This document shows positions 32,851 to 45,184 of a DNA stretch of 64,000 nt, piece after piece. A program made the translations under genes and the position numbers. Source of the DNA: Ascarosepion bandense (lineage: Eukaryota; Mollusca; Cephalopoda; Sepiida; Sepiidae); NCBI GenBank assembly GCA_037127315.1, contig JBBBDQ010000445.1, positions 635,001 to 699,000 of the forward strand, in the 5' to 3' direction. Under the pieces are notes generated by a model. That model saw nothing but the letters and a program-made list of their open reading frames with translations. It was not told the DNA's origin and did not search any database. Each line of letters starts with the position of its first letter. Within the stretch, counting starts at the first letter, position 1.

Positions 32851-33094
32851 TTGGTTAAAAATCTTTCTGGCATCAATACAAGGCCATAAATTTGTACAAG
32901 AAATATGAGTATCTTTTGGTAATGAAAAACACATTGATTCTTGCAAAAATATCAGATTTAAATGAAATTTTGAGAGCTTATTTACAAATGAAATTATTTT
33001 TGAAGATTTTGTTTTTGGTAAAACCTGTTACCCCCTCCCCACACACACATTTAATTTTTATGAAATTTTGGGAAATTCTTTTTTGTAACACTAT
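32851..33094. other. No gene recognised
   Basis: AT-rich spacer. The plus frame through it runs into the SINE and is not a gene. Confidence 0.5.
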
Positions 33095-33392
33095 CGTTGT
33101 GGTACAGTGGATATCGGCTCAGAACGAGAAACCGGGGAGCCGAGTTCGAATTCCAGTTGAATCCATTGTATTCACTTATGCGCAAATACCCTTGGGAAAG
33201 GTATTAATCCGTCTCTTCCTTCCAGTTATGGGTTAAATAGCAGGACAGATTGGGTTCTATAGCCTTGGTCGGCAACCAGTCTACCACAGAAAGCAATGGC
33301 AAACTACTGCGGGATAATCTTCTGCCCAGTCAGTCATGTCTCTTTCGAGATATGATCGCCCAAGCGTGTATCACGTATGGCACTTGACTGAT
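33095..33392 (+). mobile_element. tRNA-derived SINE, well preserved
   Basis: The head has a good A-box (cgttgtggtacagtggatat) and B-box region (gagttcgaattccagttga). The body contains cccttgggaaaggtattaat and gggttaaatagcaggacag, and ends at cgtatggcacttgactgat. It abuts the RTE copy starting at 33393 without spacer. Confidence 0.85.
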
Positions 33393-34225
33393 ACAAGAAA
33401 ACTGAATGCATGGTCATCAGTAAAAAGAGGAGCCCAAGATGCCAACTACAGGCTGGGGATACTAAAATCAAACAAGACACAGAAAGGAATCTACGAGGCC
33501 TAGAGAACATTGCTAAAGAAAGCAAAAAGAAAGGACTACATATAAACTACAAGAAACCAATGCATGGTCATCAGTAAAAAGAGGAGCCCAAAATGCTAAC
33601 TACAGTCTGAGGATACTAAAATCAAGCAGGTACAGAAATTTAAATATCTGGGAAGTATTCTAACAGGACACAGAGCGTGCAACGCCAAGATCCAAGGGTG
33701 AATTATTATGGCGAAGGATGCATTCCAGAAGCTAAATAGAGAGACAGGAAAATTTTGCTCAAAACAAGAGCAGTGGATTGCTATGTGATATCTATTCTTC
33801 AATACGGCAGCAAATGCTGGACAATCTCAGAGATTAAGGAAAAACTTGAAGCAATTGAAATGTGGCTCTACAGTAGGATGCTGAGGATACCATGAACCCA
33901 ACATGTGAGGAACGATGAGGTTTTGGAGAGGGTGAAAACGAAACTAACTTAACATCATGAAAAGACAGCTGAAGTTCCTGGGAAATGTAATGAGGAAGGT
34001 GGGCTTGGAGAACCCGACACTCCCAGGTCAGATAGAGGGAAAGTGAGACAGGAGAAATCAATGCATAACATACTTGATGGGCTTGAGCAAGTGGATGTAA
34101 GAGCAGGGTTTGGGTGGGGTAACAGGAGAAAGCATGCTTAGAGCCATAAAGGATAGGGAAGTGTAAAAGGCCATGATCACCTACACCCTGAAGGGACAGG
34201 GCACATAGAAGAATGTTGATGTTAT
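33393..34225 (+). mobile_element. RTE-type LINE fragment with 156-bp duplication
   Basis: The plus strand carries two copies of the 156-bp segment also seen at 19.8-20.3 kb: atgcatggtcatcagtaaaa at ~33406 and ~33561, the second missing one or two bases. Then come taaatatctgggaag, cagcaaatgctggacaatct, gacagctgaagttcctggg and the 3' end gggacagggcacatagaaga with a gttgatgttatgat tail. Multiple stops make it a pseudogene. Confidence 0.82.
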
Positions 34226-35696
34226 GATAAGTCCTCAAGGAATTTATATCAAATCCTTTCAGTCAAACAAGAACCACAGTAATCGAAAATCAGCTCCAAA
34301 CCATTAATTAAAGTGCAATATAATAAAGACATTACTTAAAAAAAAAAAAAATGCTTGTAATTGTTTTTATGAATAAAATATATTATGGATAATTGTCTTA
34401 AGAAAAGTTTTTTTACTGAATAATGAATTTTTACAAAAATTGCTTTTGATCATTAAATTTTAGTTGGAATGATTTAAGCTTTAAACTAGGTTCACACTTC
34501 TCCCCAGTTTTTTGAAAGGTGTAGAAGTTTAAACCTTGTTTCCTGTTTAGGATTAAGTTTCTGGTCTCTTCTAAAGTCTAAAATATTTTAAATTTTTAAG
34601 ATTAGTGGGTAGTTAAAAAAAATAAATTGCATTATATATTTAAAAAATAGGTGTTCATGTTGTATTCATCATGTATTTTTTTTCAATCATGTGTCCCTTA
34701 CTTAAATTTACCCAAAACATCAGTCTGTCAATAAATCAGTCAACACTTAAAAAAAAAACACCTACCTTTGTGTTTAAGAAAAAAGCTTTTGTTTCAATCC
34801 AGATTAATTAAACAAAAAAATCAGCTAACTTTTCTCAAATAAAATTTTAAAAAAATCTTATTTTTGAAAGATTTTTTTTATACAGATTTGCCAATAGGGA
34901 TAAATTTATCAATTTTACTAATAAGAACAAAAGAGATTCCAACCAATTTAAATACGGTTTGAAAGATACTGAAAATGGTTGATTTGTTGTACTCCTCCAG
35001 TAAGTATCTGACTTTATGCTACACTACCTTTACAAGAGCCAAATCAGGCTGATAATCATATATTGTTTTCACGTCTGAACTGAAGATGCCCAATCTTCAC
35101 TTGATAGAGTCCAAAAGCATTGACCTGGCTTTGTGGGTTATGCATTGTTTTTTTTTACTTCACAACCCCTTTTTTCTAAAGTTACCTTTCCGGGCTTTCC
35201 CACATATTCATGTAAACTGCAACCCTTTATACTCTTAAGGTTCCTACAACTGCTTTCAGTAACCCACTACCTTGAGTGGCTCTTAAGCCTTGTACAGGGC
35301 GGACATTATTTAAAAAAAAAAAGAAAAGAAAAAAGAATTAAAGCTTGAAAAAAAATTTTCTTCATTTTGTAAAAATGATTTTTTTTTTTCTGAGTTGGTG
35401 TGCCTGGAAACTACTAGTTTCATTGTCTTAGTGACACACATAAATATTACAATTACTTTTAAACTAAAAGTTTTAGTTTTATTAAAAAAGGCAGAGTTTT
35501 ACTCCAGCCAAAGTCAAAACACTAAAGTTGGAACAAAAATCCTGAAGACGAAATAAAAAAATAATGAGACTGAGAGAAGCTGATAAAATTTGCCATTCTT
35601 GTTAAGATCCACTTATAGGAAACTAAAAGGCAAAGTGAATGTTGTAACAAAAAAGGTAAAATTTCTTGGTTTATTTTTTCAGTTTTTTTTTTTTTT
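34226..35696. other. No gene; two repeat scraps
   Basis: 34480-34575 is a decayed plus-strand piece of the 148-bp repeat (ccttgtttcctgtttaggat). 35070-35120 (ctgaagatgcccaatcttca, then gagtccaaaagcattgacc) resembles a Penelope-type terminus. The rest is AT-rich and featureless. Confidence 0.45.
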
Positions 35697-36045
35697 GACA
35701 TATCAACCTTGTTGTTTAATGCTGACAAGAAGAGGAAAGGTTCATATGTTGAATTCTTTGTAAGAAATCAATTTGTAGATCCGGTTTCAATTTTCAATGA
35801 CGTACTATTCTTTTGTTCTTTTTTTTTTTTTTTTTTTATAAGTTTTGATGTATTGCTCGTATTTTTTTTTTTCCAAACCACAAATCCTTTTTTATGCTTT
35901 TCCAATTTTTTTTTGGGAGGGGGTGAACAATTTGCCCATAGCTGGGACCCTAACAGGTGGACCTGGTAACAATAGCAATTAAGAGGTAGTTCCATGCTCC
36001 ACAAAATCTCCCGATCAGAAAGCCTTGCTGATGGATGCAGTTTAA
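35697..36045 (-). mobile_element. Unnamed retroposon, second copy
   Basis: It has gacatatcaacct at the 3' end and ttgcccatagctgggaccct, gtggacctggtaacaat and gctgatggatgcag toward the 5' end, as at 31695-32152. The middle is replaced by T-runs. Confidence 0.62.
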
Positions 36046-38228
36046 AGGTTTCATTACCCAGGGCTTCTTATACCTGGGGCGAGTTTCTTTTAAAAAAAAG
36101 TTCTACGGCTAAGTCAAAATTATTTTAAAAAAAAGTTTTAAATGGCATTTTTTGTCCAATATAGATTTCATTTTTGAACCGTAAAAAAAAAAAAAAAAAA
36201 AACAACAGTGGGGGTGGGGGGCAAAATTACGCTTCCCAATGTTTTTAAGCACAAAAACCATTTTTTTTACCCATGAATCATCCAGTAAATGATTACTCTT
36301 TTTTTTAATTAAGTTTTATTCCCTTTTTTACGGCATAAAATGAAGCTTTAAAAAAAAAAAAAAAAATTAAATGACAAGCTAAATTCCACCAAACTCAACC
36401 TTAAACAGAAATAAAATAAACCCACAAAATTACAAATATGCCATAATTTTATCCACACCACCACCAGAAGTTACTTTATTTTTAATTCCAGAAATTCCAC
36501 TTCTTCAGCCAAAATAAACGATTAAAACAGTTTTCAAAAACTAGGACTCAAAACTTACCTTAAATTTTGTCTTTAAAAAAAAAAATAAATAAATAAATAA
36601 AAATAAAATAAATAGGAACAGATGGTAAAAAAAAAAATATATAAAAGTTTAAACTAAAAGTTGAAAAAAAAAAAATGTAGCAAGCATAATTGATTAGTTG
36701 TTGTAGAATAAAATAAGAAATCGAGATGTGCAAAGCAAAGGATATTTAATTTATTTATCCAAAATCAAATATTCATTAACAAAAAGGTAAAGCTAAAAAT
36801 TAAATTTATTTGTTATTTCTAACGTATAGAAATAATCTTAAAAATACACATTTACTGACAGAACCAGAACATAAATATTAAAAAATAAAAAAAATCTTTA
36901 AAAAGTTAATGTGTAAGAAAGTAAGGAGAACTAAACAATTCGTCATGATTTAAAATTTCAAGACTTTTTTAAACTTTGGTTGGATTGTTAAAATTTACAT
37001 TACAAACATCGATACAAGAACTCCAGTTTACGATTTGTTATACACTTTTAAATAGTAAATAAATAAATTGATTGATACAATCAAATAAAACTTAATACAT
37101 TTTTAATTTAGTACCTACGTTTTAATTAAAAACTTCATTAATTTTTATTACATAATTAAAAAAAAAATTAAAAAAATAAATGTAATAAAAAAGTACTGTA
37201 TTCAACCAGGTACCCTTTTTGTTAAAAAAAAAAAAAAAAAAAGCCAATAAAGAAAAACTAATAAGTTTTTAAATTTTATGTAAAAGAAAAAAAGAAAAAA
37301 AATTAATTATTATATCTTTGATTAGGTGTCGGAATGCTTGTTCAAACAATTACCATAATTAGTACTGAGGACAAGTAGAAACAAGAAAGAAAAAAAAACA
37401 CCCTTTTTGTAATTCAAAGTATTTGTAAGAAATGAGAAAAACAAATCTATCCATTCAATTTCAATACTTTCCATTTTTCAAAGGAAACTGGTCTTTTCCT
37501 CAATTAATTACGGTTATTAATTAAATTATATTTTTAAATCTAAATTTTATTTAAATTGATAAAATAACTTTGCTGTATCAAAAATAACGCTGTTATAAAT
37601 AAAAATATTATAAAAGGGTTAAAAATAAAAAAAATTACCGCAATTGTAATTTAAAATTTTAAAATGTAATTTAATTACAATATCCTTTTTGAAAATTTAT
37701 AATCGCTAGAAAAATGGAGATTATTTTCTTACGATTACAAACAAGAAGTTTTTTGACTTTTTGATTAAATAAAATAATTTTATTTAGTTAAAATAAAAAC
37801 GAACTTATACAGTTAAAATAGAAATGTGATATTCTGTTAAAAAAATATTTCTTAGCAAGGTGTAAGTCGAAGAAAAATAATAAGTACAAGAGATTAATAA
37901 ATAAAAAAAAGTATTTTAAAAGAGAGGAAAAAAAGTGTATATTTCCTGGTATTTTTTTTTTTTCAGGATAGAAAAGCACTTTGCTAACTTATGTGAATTA
38001 ATTAACTTTTTGTGTCAGGAAATTTCGTGGGGGGAAAAATCAATGAAATAAGCAACAAATCAAAGCTTTCAAAAGTTTCAATCAAGTAATTTAAAAAAAA
38101 TTTTAAAATGACTATTATTAGAACTTTTTTTTTAGTTTTTAAGAGCAGAAGCTAGGACAGAAAATAAAAATATCCAAACTAAAAAGAAACATTAAAAAAT
38201 TGAAAAAAAAAGCAAAATTTAATGTTAC
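36046..38228. other. AT-rich region without recognised features
   Basis: Very AT-rich, with many A- and T-runs of 10-20 bases. No ORF with plausible composition and no repeat shared with the rest of the window was recognised. If the exon at 38229-38303 is real, this would be its first intron. Confidence 0.45.
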
Positions 38229-38303
38229 CTTTAAAAATGCATCGATCAAATAAAGTGATGACCAGAATCCAAGCACTAAGGCGATCCAAGTTGTTTGTAA
38301 CAT
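38229..38303 (-). CDS. Candidate host first coding exon (signal peptide or membrane anchor)
   Basis: On the minus strand an ATG (38301-38303) opens exactly 25 codons, MLQTTWIALVLG followed by FWSSLYLIDAFLK. They end AAAG next to GTAACA (38228 downward), a usable 5' splice donor in phase 0. A TAA lies in frame 10-12 bases upstream of the ATG, supporting this start, and ttttttcag-like sequence ~30 bases upstream could be an acceptor for a 5' UTR exon. The peptide has a hydrophobic core after a short polar N-terminus, as in secretory or type II membrane proteins. No downstream exon was found and the protein is not recognised. It could be a chance reading in AT-rich DNA. Confidence 0.33.
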
Positions 38304-40834
38304 TTTCTTTTTTAATTCATTTAAATTTCAAAACTGAAAAATCTAGAAGTTTCACTTTTTTGCGGGTGGAGCGGGATAAATAGTAACTTGTTGAAATATA
38401 TCTCCTTTCAATATAATAATAATAAAAGTTTTTTTAGAGGGGGAAATATCAAAGGTCTCTGTTAGATTTTCTGTGTCCGCCAACAAAAAGGAAAACTTTC
38501 ATCAGCTGAGAAAGAAAAAGTCCATCCACATTGTAATCGATGAATAACATTTTTAGTCGAAGTCGAAAACCGAATTGAATCCCACATGACCAAACGTAGA
38601 AAGTGTATTAAATTTTTACCTTTGTCCATAATTTAAAAGAGAAAGAAAAACAAGTTTTAATCTCTAAAACTTTTTTTTTTTAGATACCAGTCCGTGAAGA
38701 TAAATAATAATGGCTAAGTAAGAAGAATCACAAAAAAAAAAAAACGGTTAGGATCGGATTTACTTGCAAGTTTCGATACAGAGCAACATGTAGGTTGCAA
38801 ATATATCTTATTTGTTTTATGTTTTCTTATTTATTAAATAGTAAAGCTTGATACCTTTCTGGTTACTAAAATTAAAATAAATATATAACTCCTGGAGTAG
38901 GATTTTTTCCCCAGTTTTTTTCCTCAAACAAAAATCAATGAACAAGTAAAAAAGTTATCGTTCAACTTTTAAAGTTAAAAACAGAAATATATTTTAATTT
39001 TAACATTCATACATAGATACAACTAGGCAATAAAATATTTTAAATTGTTAATGATACTAATTAATTAAACATTTACTTTTATTTATCCAATACAAACTTA
39101 AAATGTTTTTTGATCTAAAAATTAAAATTGTTTGTGTAAAAAGAATAAATCAATATTACTCATTTTTTTTCTTGAAAAAATAAAAAAGAGGGACATTTAA
39201 CACTAGAAAATATTCAATTAGACTAACAGTAAATAATTATTCTTTTTACGACAAACGAATTTATAATATTTAATTAAGCACATGCTTTTTTTTTAAGCAA
39301 ATCACTTTTTTTCTTGGTGTGTGGAGGTCCCTCAGAAATAAGTTGTTTAAACTGATATTTTTTAACAGCTTTGAAGTATATTTAAAACAATGAAATAAAT
39401 TAGAGATTTTACAAGTATCTATAAGTAAGAGAGACAATAAAAATAATTTAAGATTCACTTTCTTTGGGCATGTGAAGATGTAGTAGAAAACTCGTGTTTT
39501 CGTTATATAAATAACACCAGATGTCCACAATGGCTTTGTTGTTGTCGTTCAAGTCTAAGTTCGTGTTAAAGGTTCGATTGTTAGTTTTGGCCATGCTGCT
39601 GGTCAGACACGCCATTGCTTCTCTTTTCAAGGTGTTAAGGATGAGCGTACGGAACGGCTGAATATTTAGTTAATTTTTAGCAGCGGTCATTTTCATTTGA
39701 CAGCGAAGAAGAAATGAAAGACATGTTGAGAAGACAGGAAGGCGGTTGCGTCATTTAGTCATGACCGAGTGATCTCCCTTGATAGCTTTTTTTGCTGGTC
39801 ACGTTTTTTGCTGCTTTTTTCCCCCATAGTCATTTAAAAATAAATGCTTATTGCGTAAAATTTTAAGTACTTAAGTAAATATATAATAAGTATAGAATAT
39901 ATAGTTATATAGTTTTTCTTTTGCCGTAAAAGATGACAATATTTTAAGTCATTGTACAACTGCGTTAGTGATTTTTTTTGTCAGGAGTAAAAAAAATTGT
40001 CACAAGTTAAAAAAATATTTTAAAGTATTTATTAAAAAAAAATATCCAATTAAAAAAATCTGGAAACGAAATAATAAAAAAAACTTTAAATCTATTGACA
40101 GCCAGATTTTTTCTATTTGCTAAAGAAAGAGATATCTGCTTTTTAGCTTGCTGATGTTGAGTAAATAACTATTTTTGTCACAGAATAAGTGGGTTGGAGA
40201 CTGGAGTTCAAGTTGTATGACCAATAAATATAGAAAGCGACATGCTATTTTTATAATAGGAAATATAGAAATATATGTAAATAAGGTATAATTTAGAGTA
40301 CTTTTAAATATGGCGTAGTTTAAACGGTTCATTAGGTGTATCATTTCTTTAAAAAAAAAATCAACAGAGAAATATTATCAATGCTAACAATACATTTATT
40401 TCTCGACCCGAGTGGTACAAATTTTATTTTAAGATACTTTTTTTATTAAAATAAAACAAATGAAAAAAAGATAATAACGATTGTCTGTTAAAAAAAAGTA
40501 TTATTCATTTAAAAGCTTATCTGATTTACTTACTTCTGTAAACACAATCATTTGATTTTTCTATAAATAAAAAGAAAATAATAACCATAACAAGGCATTA
40601 CTACAAACTTCTTAACTGCTACTAGAGACCTGATGGCTGTGTGTGCAGCAAAAAATGGCACATCAAAGCAAGATTTATGTAAGCACAATACCATTAAAAA
40701 CCTCTGACTCTGAAGAATAAAGCAATTTTCAGTCCCATTTGAAACTTGCATGTTTTTGCATGTTACAAATATCAATATTGAAATACTGTTTGGGTTAGGT
40801 TGGGTTGGGTTGGTTGATATGATATATCAGCCCT
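38304..40834. other. AT-rich region with a GC-richer island at 39470-39780
   Basis: Mostly AT-rich and featureless. The island at 39470-39780 has higher complexity and frames on both strands: minus MACLTSSMAKTNNRT, plus MALLLSFKSKFVLK with a donor-like AAGGTGTTAAG after 34 codons. Neither is decisive. It may be a 5' exon or promoter region of the candidate gene at 38229. Confidence 0.35.
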
Positions 40835-41230
40835 TGTTAAGCCAAGGAGGCACTGTGTGTTGCTCTCTAAGATAATAACTAGGGTCATCCATTCTGATGG
40901 TAGGCAGAAAAGTTTTTTTTATGCTGGTTAAAGGAGAGCAGCTTTGTTTTGGAGACATTAAAAGTGTAACCCGGATATAAGAGAGTTGTAGGGACCGGAT
41001 AAAAGTTATCTTATATCCGGGTTTGGTCTATTTTATATACATTACCACAGGCTCTAATTTGGGACCAGAGAAAATCTATCTTATATCCGGGTTTCACTTA
41101 TATATCGATCTCTTATATCCGGGTTATACTGTAATATTAAAACCAGAAAGAATGAAAAAGTTTAGATTACCATAAAGTGATGGCAGTGATGAAAGCCATA
41201 TTTGTCCTCCCTTTGAACTGAATTGTAAAA
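40835..41230 (-). mobile_element. Jockey-type LINE fragment containing a MITE
   Basis: 40835-40962 (ggcactgtgtgttgctctct, ggagagcagctttgttttgg) matches 1075-1180 of the first LINE. A weaker match continues after 41131. Confidence 0.6.
40963..41130. mobile_element. 168-bp MITE with 22-bp terminal inverted repeats
   Basis: The left end agtgtaacccggatataaga and the right end cttatatccgggttatact are reverse complements over 22 bp with one mismatch. The motif ttatatccgggtt occurs twice more inside (~41010, ~41080). attaaa flanks both sides within a few bases, a possible target duplication. No ORF. Confidence 0.72.
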
Positions 41231-41340
41231 GAAATGGTAGACCCTCACTTATGAAAAGGATTCAAATTGCATTAAATAAAACTCCACTACAAGCTGAAAT
41301 GTTTCTGTTTTTCTTTATAGTGGCAATAACAAATAAAAGA

Positions 41341-41596
41341 ATTTGGATTAATACCTTTCCCAAGGGTACTCGTGCTTAAGTGAATGCAGGGTATTTGACT
41401 AGAATTCGAATTTGGCTCACCGATTTCTCTTTCCGAGCCGATATCCACTGCACCACAACGCACATCTGTCACTAAATGCTTACGGCACCTGGTATTCCCA
41501 AGCGGTCACCCATCTAAGTACTAACCAGGCTCAACGTTGCTTAACTTCAGTGATTGAGCGAGAACTGGTATATTCAACGTGATATGGCCGTAAGCC
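41341..41596 (-). mobile_element. 5S rRNA + tRNA composite SINE, copy A
   Basis: The minus strand opens with a complete 119-bp 5S-like module (41478-41596): GGCTTACGGCCATATCACG, then CTGAAGTTAAGCAACGTTGA, TAGATGGGTGACCGCTTGG and ACCAGGTGCCGTAAGC. A ~20-bp linker joins it to the tRNA-like head (GTTGTGGTGCAGTGGATATC, AATTCGAATTCTAG) and the SINE body to GGTATTAATCC. The internal control regions of 5S genes are largely kept, so both modules could bring pol III promoters. Confidence 0.86.
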
Positions 41597-42739
41597 ACAT
41601 CCATTAAAGAAAGATACTTTTTATTTTGTTAAAAAAATTAAAAAATACCATAATTATAATTTTACCGTCCAGTGTGACCCTGACAAACACAAAGAAAGAT
41701 AAGCAAAAATAACTTATTTTGTAGTCTTTCCAAATGTCATATTTAGTTCACTCCAGGAATATCAGACGTCTAAATTGAATTTAATATCAATCAGTTATTG
41801 TAAGTAACTGAAAGGAATAGCAGAAACAGATGGTAATTCAATTAAATAATGCTTCAGAGCCTATGAATGAATATATAGTGGCTTATCCGTTCTAGTGGAG
41901 AGTAGTTGTGTGCTGTTGCAGATTAACAGAATTTGGCCTCGTTGTAGATAGCCCACTATAAGTTATAAAAAGGGATTATAAAACATGAAAAGCAAATTGA
42001 GCATAGAAACAACATTTTATATATACACATATTAATTAAGGTTTTTACAATTAAATTAATCCTTTTAGGATGGGTCCAATGGACGTTAAAAGTTCATGGC
42101 AATAAAATGCTGAAAAGAGAATTTGTGCTATGAATGTGGGAGCGTTGGAAATTAGGAATGTCTTTGATGTATCTGATCCTTTGGTTAAGTAGTTTAGAGA
42201 CAGCGAAGAAGAAGATGAGAGGGAAAGGAGGCGAGCATAGTGTCGCTTGACGTGGTCAAGGGAAGTGCTAATTACGCTCGCTCATCTTTCTCGAGTCTCT
42301 CTGTCTCTCTGTCTGGCTCTGTGTGTCTCGTTCCATCTCGGCAATGCTTTTTGCTTTCTGTATTGGCTTTTTATATCGTCTTTTTGGATCCCAGCAGATC
42401 ATTTGGGAATTCACACTTGTATTTGATTCTGGGCTTTCCATTGGCTGATAAATTAAATTCACGTAGGCTCGCAAACTGGAATTCGATATTTAATTAATTT
42501 TTGGCTTTCTGCCGGAACCTCTGCATGGAGCCAGCTGCGCACCGACCAGTTTTGGTCATTTGCTTTCTGGAGTGCAAACATCCAGTCCTTTGCTTTGCTC
42601 AGTATCACAAATGTTGGGATGTGTGTAGAATTTTGTATTAGTTTTTTGGTAAAAATAAAGTATCTTCACTCTGTTGTACTAGACAATTTTTCTTGCCAGA
42701 AGCTACCTTACGACAGGTATATCTAACCTTATGCCAGTA
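41597..42739. other. Unclassified; possible LTR-like end near 42.65 kb
   Basis: A segment of higher complexity (42180-42700) has a CT-rich run (tctctctgtctctctgtctg) and an aataaag signal followed by cttcactctgttgtactaga. This could be an LTR end or host sequence. No matching partner or TG/CA ends were established. Confidence 0.3.
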
Positions 42740-42877
42740 ATTAATTCCAGAAGAGGCAACTTAAGTCAAAAAATGACTTAAGTGGAATTTACTTGTCTCC
42801 AGATTTATTTGTCACTCGGCTAAACCACAAATAACCATTCCCAGTTCTTTATATTATCTATAAATGCATTTTGAATA

Positions 42878-43293
42878 ATATATGGTCAATAAGAATCTAT
42901 TATATGGTCAATCAGAATCTATTATATGGTCAATAAGAATCTATTTTAATATATGGTCAATAAGAATCTATTTTAAGCTTATATGGTCAATAAGAATCTA
43001 TTTTAATATATGGTCAATAAGAATCTATTTTAAGCTTATATGGTCAATAAGAATCTATTTTAAGCTTATATGGTCAATAAGAATCTATTTTAATATATGG
43101 TCAATAAGAATCTATTTTAATATATGGTCAATAAGAATCTATTTTAAGCTTATATGGTCAATAAGAATCTATTTTAATATATGGTCAATAAGAATCTATT
43201 TTAATATATGGTCAATAAGAATCTATTTTAATATATGGTCAATAAGAATCTATTTTAAGCTTATATGGTCAATAAGAATCTATTTTAAGCTTA
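42878..43293 (+). repeat. 27/30-bp minisatellite
   Basis: About 14 units alternate between atatggtcaataagaatcta-ttttaat (27 bp) and the same with ttttaagctt (30 bp). Both lengths are multiples of 3, so a 140-codon frame of WSIRIYF repeats stays open by arithmetic alone. Single-copy counterparts exist at 43.88 and 44.56 kb. Confidence 0.92.
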
Positions 43294-43309
43294 TAAACAA
43301 ATAAATTTT

Positions 43310-43609
43310 AGTTTTTATCAGACAATTAATTGCCATACATGATATATGCTTGGGCAATCATGTCTTGAAAGATTTTCCTGCGGTAGGTTGCCATTACTTT
43401 CTGTAGTAGACTGGTTGCCAACCAAGGCTATAGAACCCAATCTGTCCTGTTATTTGACTCATAGTTGATGAGAAGAGATGGCTTAATAAATTTCCCAAGG
43501 GTATTTGAACATAAGCAAATGCAATGAATTCAACTGGAATTTGAACTCTGCTCTCCAATTTCTCGTTCAAGCTGATATCTACTGCATCACAACACACATC
43601 CAGTTTTTA
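43310..43609 (-). mobile_element. tRNA-derived SINE with 8-bp target duplication
   Basis: The SINE (43318-43601) has the family body (aattgccatacatgatatat, tctgtcctgttatttgactc) and a tRNA-like head at the high-coordinate end. AGTTTTTA flanks it at 43310-43317 and 43602-43609. The empty site is visible in the duplicate at 43.93 kb (ttttagtttttaatatagta). Confidence 0.88.
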
Positions 43610-45184
43610 ACATAGTACAGGAAAAAAAAGTCATCTAAATTTACAAATAGTGTACATACATACTTGTAAATGTAGACGTTTATAATTTGGCTGATTCTGG
43701 CTGTTGTTATACGAGACTCTTTTTAATAAGAAACTAGTCGAGAGGTCCTTCAACTGTGTTCTTTTCTTCAAGGATTACATTATATTTTTATTCCTATTTA
43801 TTGTACAGTAAAATGATTTTATGTGCATTTCTAGTGATATTATAATTTCAATATTTATGGCAGGCAAGATCTGTATTTTATTTATAAATGCATTTTAATA
43901 ATATATCGATATTAAACTCAAACAAATAAATTTTAGTTTTTAATATAGTACAGAAAAAAGTAATCCAAATTTACGAATACATGTATGTACGTACTTATAA
44001 ATGTAGATGTTTATAATTTGGCGATCTTTACAGTACATTGTGGACTCTATTTGTGAATGTGAATTGCTCTAAGACATTTTAAAATAAATACCAATTAATT
44101 TTACATAAATATTTTAATATGATTTTATATACTTTATTCTTATTTAGTGAACAGTAGGTACCTTTACTCATTTTTTGATAACTAACTTTTAAACTGAATA
44201 TTTAAAAATAAAACATTTCAACTATCAATTGATAAAAATGAATGACAGGAGAAAATTCAAAGTTGATAAATATAATTTAAGGTGAGCAAAAACAGAAATA
44301 CAAACGATCTTCAGGTTAGTTGTATGAAAGTAAATACATAGTCAGATAGAAAAACCTGTGGAAAAAGTTAAAACAAATAATAATAAACATTGCATAATAA
44401 ATAAGCATAATATATACACATATACCTCACCATATGTCGGTTATTTGTTCCAGGAGAGGCGACTTTACTTTTCTCCGAATTTACTTGTCAGTAGACTAAA
44501 CAACAAATAACCATTTCCAGTTTTGTATTTTATTTATAAATGTATTTTTAATAATATATTGCCAATAAAAATCTATTTTAAGCTTACAAACAAATAAATT
44601 TTAGTTTTTAATATAATACAGAAAAAAAAGTAATCTAAATTTACGAATACATACTTATAAAAGTAGATGTTTACAATTTGGCAATCTTTACAGTACATTG
44701 TGGACTCTTTATTTGTGAATATGATTTGCTCAAAGACATTATGAAATATAATGATTTTGAAAGGTTAAATAACAAATACAGTTACTAAAATTATGTTGCA
44801 ATAGTAGAAAATAAACTAATATCTGTTTTATCACCAAGATGGATATGATACACAAAGAAAGTGTGCTGTGGTATTATTCAGCATGATATCTGGTGTTAAA
44901 TTAACAGATGCAGAACAGTACAATAGTTATATTGTGGATTCATATTTCTATTTAAGTAAATTGCCCTTTGATAATTTTTGCATATTGAAAGAAATTGTGG
45001 TTATGGCTTCCTATATATTTGATATACGGTACTGTGCAAAAGTATTGGGACAAGAATTATTTTATCTTTTATGAGTCATATTGACAGAAAATAAACAATT
45101 TAATTAAAGTAATTTTATTTGATTTACTCAACAAATGCTTTAGCAAGAAAAAATACTTGTTACAAAATAAATTTAATATTTAGT

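Larger units (their letters stand above)
42740..44745. repeat. Locally triplicated ~200-300-bp block
   Basis: The block with caaataaattttagttttta, aatctaaatttac, gtagatgtttataatttggc and acagtacattgtggactct occurs at 43.27-43.70 kb (split by a SINE), 43.87-44.06 and 44.45-44.74 kb. The first and third copies also share the upstream part (actaaaccacaaataaccat type). These are tandem or dispersed local duplications with no ORF. Confidence 0.7.

Noticed and set aside
39530..39640. Plus-strand signal-peptide exon (MALLLSFKSKF...)
   Set aside because: Good start context and a donor-like end, but an equally plausible minus frame overlaps and several basic residues interrupt the hydrophobic run; left as part of the island note.
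41478..41596. Functional 5S rRNA gene
   Set aside because: Several substitutions in the 5S body and constant linkage to a SINE body indicate a retroposon module.
42180..42700. LTR with aataaag signal
   Set aside because: No TG/CA ends, partner LTR or target duplication could be established.
42882..43304. 140-codon repeat protein (WSIRIYF)
   Set aside because: Minisatellite units of 27 and 30 bp keep the frame open by arithmetic; the duplicates hold a single non-coding unit.
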